From the NCBI RefSeq assembly GCF_002776525.5, contig NC_045441.1, forward strand, positions 117,847,210 to 117,911,209: 64,000 bases of DNA, read 5' to 3'. This DNA comes from Piliocolobus tephrosceles (taxonomy: Eukaryota; Chordata; Mammalia; Primates; Cercopithecidae). Shown here piece by piece: positions 25,901 to 37,000 of the stretch (its first letter is position 1; each line of letters begins with the position of its first letter). The notes below the pieces were generated by a model. It had not been told where the DNA came from, made no database searches, and saw only the letters and a list, made by a program, of their open reading frames with translations. The translations under genes were made by a program, and so were the position numbers.

Positions 25901-28846
25901 CTCAATGAGGACGGCCTCGTTTCCTGGGAGGAGTATAAAAATGCCACCTACGGCTACGTTTTAGGTAGGTCCCAACTATCTGGGGGAAAAAGCCTTGTGG
26001 AGCTGGCACCTTGAAACGTAACTGTTTTGTCTTGTAGAATGATTGTAGATAAAATAGACGCGGATAAAGATGGGTTTGTGACGGAGGGGGAGCTGAAATC
26101 CTGGATTAAGCACGCCCAGAAGAAATACATATATGACAATGTTGAAAACCAGTGGCAGGAGTTTGATATGAACCAAGACGGCTTAATCTCCTGGGATGAG
26201 TACAGAAACGTGACTTATGGCACTTACCTGGGTAAGGGGCAAGATGTCAGCCTGGCAGAGACCGTGGTCTTGAGTCAAAGAAACAAATGGGTCATGCAGT
26301 AAAGGAAGGGAAGCTTATCTTAAATAGTTCAATTCAGTGCTAAACTGATTCCCTTTATTTATTTTAAATTTGTATATTATGTATTTTTAAATATGTTTAA
26401 TTGTCGTTTTCTGAAGTCTGTTATCTTCTACATTTTTAGCATTTTACATATATTTTACCATTTTTTCTTTATGTCATCCCTCATAGAGACAATTTTTGGA
26501 GTAGATTCATTTAAAAGAATACATTGGGCCTGGTGCCGATAGCTCACGCCTGTAAGCACTTTGGGATGCTGAGGCAGGACGATTGCCTGGGCCCAGGAGT
26601 TTGAGACCAGTCTGGGCAACATAGGGAGACCCTGTGTCTACCAAAAAAAAAAAAAAATTTAAATTTAAATTAGCCAAGCGTGGTGGCACATGCCTGTCCT
26701 AGATAGTCAGGAGGCTGAGGTGGGAGGATCACTTAAGCCCAGGAGGTTGAGGCAACCGCAAGCCATGATTGCACTGCTGCGCTCCAGCCTTGGGGACAGA
26801 GCAAGACCTGTCAAAAAAAAAAAAAAAAAAAGGCTATAAGGCTACATAGTTCCAACAGTGCAAAGCAAGGGGCTTTGAGATGTCTCTTGACATGGTCCCA
26901 ATAAATTGTTGTACCTAAAATTCAAACCAAATTAGATTTCTTTATAAGTGGTGAGAAGTCTTTCCTTAATAAAATAGCTTTCCTTGATAAAATTCAACTA
27001 TTTCAGTATGTCTGCTTACTGAAGTTTGGAAATGAAAATTTCCCATTTGTTTTCTCTGGCACATGAGTTTATCAGCCTGCTTTGCAAATGCTTTAAGGCA
27101 AATAAATGTTAATTTGATTGCTTTTTGTTGATTTGATAGCTTGTACGCTTGGGCCACCTGTTAGTAATTTTCTTTTACTTGTAACACTTGCCTGCTGCTG
27201 AATACTAGGCAGTGAGTCTTACTGAGTTGATGACCCAGAGTGTTTTTATTCGTGAAATTCCTCTGTTGTACATGGTTACAGTTTAAGACAAGAATGTATT
27301 AATATAAATGGTACTTTCTCCATTTTAATCCTGGAAATTAGGCAACCTTCTGGGTTAAAGCAAGCGTTCTCTGCCACTGACTAACAGTGAGTGTATAATG
27401 GATCTGTTTCCCCACAGATAGCCAGCTGTCTGCATTAATTACAGGACTGCATGCATTTCTGGTGAAGAGACTTTTATTTCTGTGTCAGGCTTGTTCTCTT
27501 TCCTAAGACTAAAGTGGCACTCTCTCTCAATGCTTGACACTTAGCCAAGAACCAAACATATCCTTCACCCAATTAAGAACACATGTATTAAACAGTCAGC
27601 ACAGATGGAGAGGCATCCTGCTTCTTGCTCTGGCTGAGACCCAACACCTTCCTGATTTATTTGGAATTAATGATAAATATAAAACAAAGAGTAGGCTATT
27701 GGTGACCTAAACAAAATGGTGTGTAAATAAATCTCAGCTCTGACCTAGGCACTCACTTGTTGCCCAGAATGATTCTTCAGCACTGTGCATGATTATGTGC
27801 ATAAAAATCTGTTGAGAGCTCTGTTGCCTCACAGGGCAAATGATTCAACGTAATGGGTATTTCTGCTGCCTGAGACTGCATAAGCTGAAGCACTGACTGG
27901 AGAAGCAATGTCTTTATAAGGCATCTTTCCCCAGAGGCGTGAGGGTGGACAGCACTGAGGGGGTCATGAGTTGGCTTGGAGAAGTGAGGAGGAGTATTTG
28001 TTACTGGGTGTTCTTGATTCAATTTGGAGTTCAGGTATAAATCATCATAGCTCTTAGTTAAAAATCTGGCTCAATGAATCCGCTATCCATGAGAGAAAGG
28101 TTAACACCGTCTCTGCCACAAGTAAAATATGAAATACTGAGATCTCCCCTGCCTATAGCAAAACTAGATCAAGAGCCTACCTAAAGCTGTATACGGGCCA
28201 GGTAGGGCCAGAACTGGTGCTTAGGATAAATATGGCATTCCAAGCAGAGCTATTTTGTCATTAAAGTTTTGGCCAGGCACAGCAGCTTATGCTTATAATC
28301 CTAGCACTTTGGGAGGCCAAGGCAGAAATGTTGCTTGAGTCCAGGAATTCGAGACCAGCCAGGGCAACAAAGCTAGGCCCCATCTTTACAAAAAAAAATA
28401 TATCAAAAAGTAGCCAGGAGTGGTAGTACTTGTCAGTAGTCCTAGCTACTTGGGAGGCCGAAGCAGGAGGATTGCTTGAGCCCAGGACCCCAAGACTGCA
28501 TTGAGCTATGACTGCACTGCACTCCAGCCTGGGCCACAGAACAAGGCCCTGACTCTATAAATTAAAAAAAAAAAAAAAAATGTATCTTCCTATTTCCATC
28601 CTTATGTATGTATGTGCATGTTGCTATTAGGCTACTTGAGTCCAGTCAACATGTTTTATTCCAAGGGAAGAGAGCACTTAATGTAAGAATGTAGTCTTAA
28701 AGTATAAGTTGTCTAGTTATGTTTCTTATTTATGTTACATCGTACTGAAACTTTGTTTAGAAGAGACACCTTAGTATCTGAGAAAGGCTTGTTTGCCTTA
28801 AGTTCTCCATCTCAACCTATTATGGCTTTGAGAGAGAAAGAGAGAG

Positions 28847-28892
<46 letters not shown>

Positions 28893-31800
28893 TACGTACA
28901 GGATCCCAAAGCCTTATGATTCATTAAGCTGTCTTACTGAATTTTTGACACTCAATAAAGAATGAAGCTTCAAAATGCTCAACTCTTAAAATAATACAGT
29001 AGTTTTGTTTTTGTTTCTTTAAACTGTGCTTAAAGTGTGGAAAGATTGAACAGTCTCAAAGGTCAGCAGTAATGATGTTATTCTTAAAGGGGCCCTGTGG
29101 GTCTTTTTTATAAAACCAGTGTCATATCCTTTTTATGTAATCAATGTTGCAGGAATAATAATTTCTTAACATTAATGTGGGTGTCTTTTACTTTTTAAAA
29201 TATCTTCACCAAAAAATTTTCATGTCATCTTAATTCGGTTTATACAGGAACTCAGATTGGAAAAAAATTTTATTACTTTCCTGCAGTTAACTCCACATCC
29301 TTTCAGCTTAAAAAGCTAAATTTCGGCCGGGCGCGGTGGCTCATGCCTGTAATCCCAGCACTTTGGGAGGTCGAGACGGGCGGACCACGAGGTCAGGAGA
29401 TCGAGACCGTCCTGGCTAGCACAGTGAAACCCCGTCTTTACTAAAAATACAAAAAAATAGCTGGGCATGGTGGCGGGTGCCTGTAGTCCCAGCTACTCAG
29501 GAGGCTCAGGCAGGAGAATGGTGTGAACCCGGAAGGTGGAGCTTGCAGTGAGCCGAGTTTGCACCACTGCTCTCCAGCCTGGGTGACAGAGCAAGACTCT
29601 GTCTCAAAAAAAAAAAAAAAAAAAAACAGGAAAAAAAAAATTTCACTTTTCTATATTCTTATATAGAGACTAGATAACTGCTGCTTGTGTAGCTCGATAT
29701 CATAACAGATGGGTAGTTCCAAATTCAATTTGGTTGTAATCTAAGGGTGTTTTTTTTTTATGCCTTTGTCATTATTGACATAAAGTGAACTGTATGTATT
29801 TAAGTGCACAATTGATGAGTTTTGATGTATGTGTTTACCAGTGAAACCACCACTGCAATCACGATAATGAGCATATCCATTATCCCCCCCAACATTTCCT
29901 CACGTCCTTTGGTAATCCTTCTCATCCTCCCCATTCCCCTGTCCGTAGGCAATCACTCATCTGTTTTTTGTGACTCTAAATTAGTTTGCATTTTCTGGAA
30001 TTTCACATAAATGGGGATGAACAATACCTGTAACTCTTGGTAGATTTCTGCGTTGACTGAAAAAAAAAGAATGTGACCTTCAAAGTGGTGGCATTCTATT
30101 GCTTGAATCCAAGTGTCCATTATATGAGGTAGAAGGCCTTTGGTTTCTATCTTCTTAATGGGATCCTAATGTTTAATAAAAATAGCAATAACTGACATTT
30201 ATTGAAAGCCAACTATGTGCCAGGCATTGTTTCTAAGCACTTAGATATATTTTCTCATTTAAACCTTATAACAATCTTGTGAAGCTGGCACCATTGCTAT
30301 CTCCATTTTACAGATAAAAAAGACAAAGGCACAGGCCAAACAGCTAGAAAATGGTAGAGTTAAAACTCAGGCAGTGTGGGACTTGAGAGCCACCACTGCC
30401 TTCCAGATGTAACTAGAAAATTCAAGCCTTCTAGCAGCCTTAGTACCAATAGTGAAGCATAACAGTGAGTTACATAGTTCAGGAGCCAGAGTTCCATGTG
30501 AACTTGAAGCTGACTCTGACATCCCAATACTGGAGCTATAGCCCAAGACTAAATGTCTTTGTACTGCTGCAGTTTTACCTGTGTAATCAGTTATTTCTTC
30601 ATTGCATGGTTTATCTTTATTGGAAGTTGATTTCCCACCCCACACATTTTCATGTTTTCTGAAAGCCTTTTAAGATTTGACCTAAATTTTTGTTTTCTAG
30701 ATGATCCAGACCCTGATGATGGATTTAACTATAAACAGATGATGGTTAGAGATGAGCGGAGGTTTAAAATGGCAGACAAGGATGGAGACCTCATTGCCAC
30801 AAAGGAGGAATTCACAGCTTTCCTGCACCCTGAGGAGTATGACTACATGAAAGATATAGTAGTGCAGGTGGGTAAGAACAAGGATTCTGAACAGGGACTC
30901 AGTTTCTCTTTTTGTGGCTTATTCTGTCTTTCCCCTTTAGCTTTTCCTGTGTATTTGGCAGAGTGATACGCTATGTAAGTACTGGCCAGATTCAGAATCC
31001 AAGGTCTGTCACTTTTTTCTGTGACCTTGATCAAGGTGCCTTGGGCATTCTGTTTAGTATGATAATACCTCTATCATGTAATATATTTTGCCATTTCATT
31101 GGTAGCTTCATATTGTAAGAATGGGGGGAAATCCTATTATTTAAAATATCCCATGACCAATAGTCAGACATCAAGTAATAACAGTGATACTAAAGAACTC
31201 TCACAGAAGGCAGTTACTAATAACATAGACTATCTATAGCTGTACACATAATCACTGGTCACATCTCCTGTTAGTGTGACTTTCGCATAACTAAGGCTAC
31301 CAGGTAGATCATCATGGGCGGGATGCGATAGTTGGTCATTAAGCAGTGTCAGTGTTCTGCCAGGAAGACTCAGTTCTTTTAAATTGAAGCGTAAGAAATT
31401 GCTCATGTTTTACCATTTCCTGGCTAGAAATGGTTTTAACCATACAGACACACATACGTACCTACATACATACATACATGTATGTGTATGTCTAATGAAT
31501 GATAAATGTTTGCCTAAACTAGATACTTTACTTTCTTCTGGCAAATTCAGAGACTAACTTAATAGTCTCTTCTTATTCTTTCCTTTTTAGGAAACAATGG
31601 AAGATATAGATAAGAATGCTGATGGTTTCATTGATCTAGAAGAGTATATTGGTAAGTCTCTGCTTCTAGTGTTTTTCTTAGAAAAGCTGAGAAGCTTTAG
31701 AAGATGTATTGCTGGCCAGGTGCAGTCGCTCACGCCTGTAATCCCAACACTTGGGAGGCTGTGGAGTTCAAGTCCAGCCTGGTCAATATGGTGAAACCCC

Positions 31801-34066
31801 ATCTCTACTAAAAATGCAAAAAAATTAGCTGGGTGTGGTGGCAGGCACCTGTAATTCCAGCTACTCAGGAGGCTGAGGCAGAAGAATTGCTTGAACCCAA
31901 GAGGCAGAGGTGGTAGTGAGCCAAGAACACACCATTGCACTCAGCCTGGGTGACAAGAGTGAAACTCTGTCTCAAAAAAAAAAGAAAGATGTATTTGCCC
32001 ATAGAAACAATTTACCCCAAAGGTCAATTCTCACTAGCTGATTAGCTGTCACCAGATCATTAACCAGACCAGTGTGATAGTGGGTTGTGATAAAGTATCC
32101 ATAGCCACACTGCCCAATCAACATATAAATGTGAGCCCATATATAATTTTAACTTTTCTAATAGCCACATTAAAAAGTAAAAAGAAACAGATGAAATTTC
32201 AACAGTGTGTTGAAATTCTAAAATACTGTAATTTCCACTTAATATAAATTATTGAGGGTTTTTTTTAATACTTATAGCACATCCCAGCCACATTTCAAGT
32301 GCTCAATAAGCACCTGTGGCTACCATCCTCAACAGCACAGATATAGCGTATCCTGCATGTTCAGTGGAACTGATGGTAAAGAGTTGCAGGGAGCCCAGAC
32401 TGACATAGGGAAAACCAGGGAAAGGAGATAGAGAATGGATTAAGAGATGGATAAATAAATGATGGGGAGTTGCTGATCCCTCTTGTAGACATTCCTTTTT
32501 ACTGTGTTCCGTTCATATTTTCTGTCTGATTCTCTGACTACTTTACTTTTGTTTTTTAAGTTTCTCCCTTTTGACATTTCCCTTTTTAGTGTCTTAATTT
32601 TTTTTAAAAAATTGTTTTGGATGTCACACCTTCAAGGCTAATTTCTCCCAAGTAAAGCTCTGTTTTATTATCGTCAGACTAATTTTAAGATATTCTCATT
32701 GCTTAAAAAGAAAAAAAGCTGTCTTTCTTACGAAGTAGTTGAGCAAATTGTTTCCCAATTACTGTGACAGAAATTAAAATGAGTAAAGGAGCTGGGTGTG
32801 GTGGCATACCCAGTTACTTGGGAGGCTGAGGCAGGAGGATCACTTGAGTCCAAGAGTTCTGGACTGTAGTCACAAGTTCATCATCAATATGGTGACCTCC
32901 TGGGAGCAGGGGATCACCAGGTTGCCTAAGGACGGGTGAACCAGCCCAGGATAGAATCAGAGCAGGTCAGAACTGTGCTAATTAGTAATGAGGTTGTGCC
33001 TGTGATAGCAACTGTACTCCAGCCTGAGCAACATAGCGAGACTCCATCTCTTTAAAAAAGTGAGTAAAGTGGAAAGTATAAGACTGTTACTATAAATGTC
33101 ATTGTTACAAATACTTTGTTTAGAAAGATATTAGATATTTTAATATTTCACATACTTATTGGGAATAACTTATTCTAGCACACCATTGGTTTTGTGTTTC
33201 AGATAAACCCGTTTGTTTTTAGACCTCTGATAGTTATCTGAGATGTTTATTTTAAGCCTCAAAGGCAGACTTAATCCTTACCTCTGTCACCTTTCATTAA
33301 ACTGTGTGGAGCAAGTCAGTTATTCCAATTGAATTACTCCTTGACTGTTCACCTTCCTTTTCTTAGGTTCAGTGACATACTTTGAACTTTTCTTAAAGAA
33401 GGATGAGCAGTGGAAGATAGGATAGGGTGTTTCCCTAAACGGTTTTTTTTTTTTTTGGAGAAGTTTTATCAGGACAGTGGATAAATGCCTAGGTGCATTT
33501 ACTGAGCCCAGGTTGATGTTTATAGAGTTTTCTACTTTTAAATGATTTATCTTTTTATTCTTGGCTTTTGCCATTTTATTGCCATTGCTGAAACTGAGGA
33601 ACTCTTTTGAACCTCCCAAGGAGAGGAATTTGTATAACTGTTAACTACATCACTTATCAAGCATTGAGGCCAAATAAGGAGATATTTCTGTCTCCCTGTG
33701 TATCATATAGATTCATGGACAGAGGAGTTATATTTTGAAGCTACCAAAGCTACCTTGTGCATGTGTGCTTTTTTTTTTTTTTTTTTTTACAAGTCAGTAA
33801 CTAATGCAAATACTTTTACATCTGGGGTGCTGGGCTTTGTAAACCTAAAATTCTCCCAAACAGTATCTTTCAACTTCTAGTGCCCTGTTGAAGGAGATCA
33901 TGAAGAAACAAAGTTCTTCGCCTCATAAATTTAGCATTGAAAAGAAGCCCCCATCAGTGCCTGTGGAAACATAGGGAAAGAAGAAAAAAAAAAAAAAAAC
34001 TCCCAAAGTTATGCTGATAATTATTTTTATTTTTAAAATCTATTATAGAGCATTGCAGACATATAC

Positions 34067-34097
<31 letters not shown>

Positions 34098-37000
34098 GAG
34101 ACAGTCTTGCTGGTCGCCCAGGCTGGAGCAAGGCGACCAGCAAGACTGGTCACCACTGGCTGCAGTGGTGTGGCGTGATCTCCACTCACTACAACCTCTG
34201 CCTCCCAGGTTCAGGTGATTCTTGTGCCTCAGCCTCCTGAGTAGTTGGGATTACAGGCGTGTACCAGCACACCTGGCTAATTTTTGTATTTTTAATAGAG
34301 GCGGGGTTTCACCGTGTTGGCCAGGGTGATCTTGAACTCCTGGCCTCAAGTGATCTGACCGCCTCGGCCTCCCAAAGTGCTGGGATTACAAATGTGAGCC
34401 ACCACACCTGCCCCAAAATTAGAATAGTATAATGAATCCCCATGTACCCATGCCTAACCTCAACAACAATCAACTTACAGCCATTTTTTTCTCAGCCACA
34501 TCCACTTCCTTGCTTCCTTCTTACTTTGAAGTAAATCCCAATCATTATGTCATTTCATCTGTAAACATTTAGGTATATATGTCTAAAATGTATATGTGTT
34601 TCTAAAAACATTTTTTTAAAGGTAATGTCAACCCAAGAAAATTAATAGTCCCTTCAAATCATCAAATAGATTGAATCTTTTAAAAACAGAAATTCGGCCA
34701 ACCATGGTGGCTCATGCCTGTAATCCTAACACTTTGAGAAGCTGAGGTGGGCAGATCACAAGGTCAGGAGTTAGAGAGCAGCCTGACCAACATGGTGAAA
34801 CCCCGTCTCTACTAATAATATAAAAATTAGCCAGGTGTGGTGGCACGTGCCTGTAATCCCAGCTACTCAGGAGGCTGAGGCAGGAGAATGGCTTGAACCT
34901 GGGAGGCGGAGGTTGCGGTGAGCCAAGATCGCTCCAGTGCACTCCAGCCTGGGCCACAGAGCAAGACTCTGTCTCAAAAAATAAAATAAAATAAATAAAA
35001 ATAGAAATTAAAATAGTTTGTCGTCTTTAGTCACCTAGCTTTAAAATGCACTTACATTGTAGTGTATTGTGTATTCTAACTTCCTTTAAAACCATATCTT
35101 TTAAGCATGTATCTATTTCCTAATTCAGAACTTTCCAATCTGTATCCTGTGAATAAGTTTTCTTGGCCTTCAGGACAGCTCGGGCAGGGACCTGGTCCAG
35201 TAGACTGTACAAATACTACATTTTCTGAATGTGCTGTAGCCTTGGGAAAAATTGGCAAGTCCTGCTTTGAGGAACTTCTCTTGTGAGGTTAAGACAGAGG
35301 AGTACTTCTACCCTTAACACTCAAGGTCAGGAAAGTGGCAGCACTGACTAAATACCTTTGCTTGGAACTTGCAGGAACTGTTTAGACTTCTCTTTAGGTG
35401 TTTTCCCATACCTTACATGCAATGCAGTTACACTTAACTTAGATGTCGTATAACTCAAGTGTTTTCAGACTTGTTCACTTACATAACTCCTGAAAGAATT
35501 TGACCAACAGCATTCCCTTTATGTTTTAAAGCTGGCGTCTGAAATATTTAATTAAGAAATTTAAACAGTTATAAAGAATAGCCTCTGTTGGGCCGGATGC
35601 CGTAGCTCATTCCTGTAATCCGAGAACTTTGGGAGGCTGAGGCAGGTGAATCACCCAGGAGTTTGAGACCAGCCTGGACAACATGGCGCAACCCTGTCTC
35701 TACAAAAAATAAAAAAATAAAAAAAAATAGCCGGACATGGTGGTGTGTTCCTGTAGTCCCAGCAACTCAGGAGGATCACTTGAGCCTGAGGGTTTGAGTT
35801 TGCAGTGCACCGTTATTGCACCAGTGCACTCCAGCCTGGGCACAGAGCAAGACCCTGTCTCAAAAGAGAAAAAGAATAATCTCTGTTAGTGGTAAGCATT
35901 GACATTTTGAAAGTAATTCTGAAAGAAATCTATAAAATTTAAATACAAAATACCATAGCAACTTCTATAATTTGGACACGCCAACTTTAAAAAGATAATC
36001 AGGAAATTTAAATTCAGTCTGGGTATTAGATGATACTAAGGAATTGATTTTGTAAAATATGAAAGTGGCATTGTGGGTATATAAGAAAATATCCGTAATT
36101 TTTTACATTTCTTTTCTTTTTTTTTTTTGAGACGGAGTCTCAGTCTGTCGCCCAGGCTGGAGTGGTGCAGTGGCCGGATCTCAGCTCACTGCAAGCTCCG
36201 CCTCCTGGGTTTATGCCATTCTCCTGCCTCAGCCTCCCAAGTAGCTGGGACTGCAGGCACATGCCACCACGCCCAGCTAGTTTTTTGTATTTTTTTTTTT
36301 TTTTTTTTTTTGAGGCAGAGTCTCGCTCTGTCACCCGGGCTGGAGTGCAGTGGCCGGATCTCGGCTCACTGCAAACTCCGCCTCCTGGGTTTACGCCATT
36401 CTCCTGCCTCAGCCTCCCGAGTAGCTGGGACTACAGGCGCCCGCCACCTTGCCCGGCTAGTTTTTGTATTTTTTAGTAGAGACAGGGTTTCGCCATGTTA
36501 GCCAGGATGGTCTTGATCTCCTGACCTCGTGGTCCGCCCGTCTCGACCTCCCAAAGTGCCAATTTTTTACATATCTTTTTTTTTTTGAGACGGAGTCTCT
36601 CTCTGTCGCCCGGGCTGGAGTGCAGTGGCCGGATCTCAGCTCACTGCAAGCTCCGCCTCCCGGGTTTACGCCATTCTCCTGCCTCAGCCTCCTGAGTAGT
36701 TGGGACTCCAGGCGTCTGCCACCTCGCCCAGCTAGTTTTTTGTATTTTTTTTTAGTAGAGATGGGGTTTCACCGTGTTAGCCAGGATGCTCTCGATCTCC
36801 TGACCTCGTGATCCTCCCGTCTCGGCCTCCCAAAGTGCTGGGATTACAGGCTTGAGCCACCGTGCCCGGCCTATATTTCTTAATAGTTAAAAAGGAAATG
36901 TTTCTTTGGTACTTTTTTTTTTTTTTTTTAAGTTATGGTGTTTGGTTAGCAATGTGACCATCACTTAATTGCCCTTTTTTTGTTTAAATTTATAGGGATT

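Larger units (their letters stand above)
26232..30700 (+). other. CALU: CALU intron 3
   Basis: About 4.5 kb with Alus at 26525, 28270 and 29325, a (TG)n run, a MIR, and an L1-like 3'-UTR segment near 29760-30010. 26860-28260 and 28590-29320 show no gene or repeat that I can name. Confidence 0.8.

Noticed and set aside
36127..36811. Long open frames (up to about 124 codons) on the + strand
   Set aside because: They are translations of antisense Alu sequence (peptides of the 'SPRLECSG...ISAHC' and '[10 protein letters not shown]' kind), which recur at every Alu in the window.
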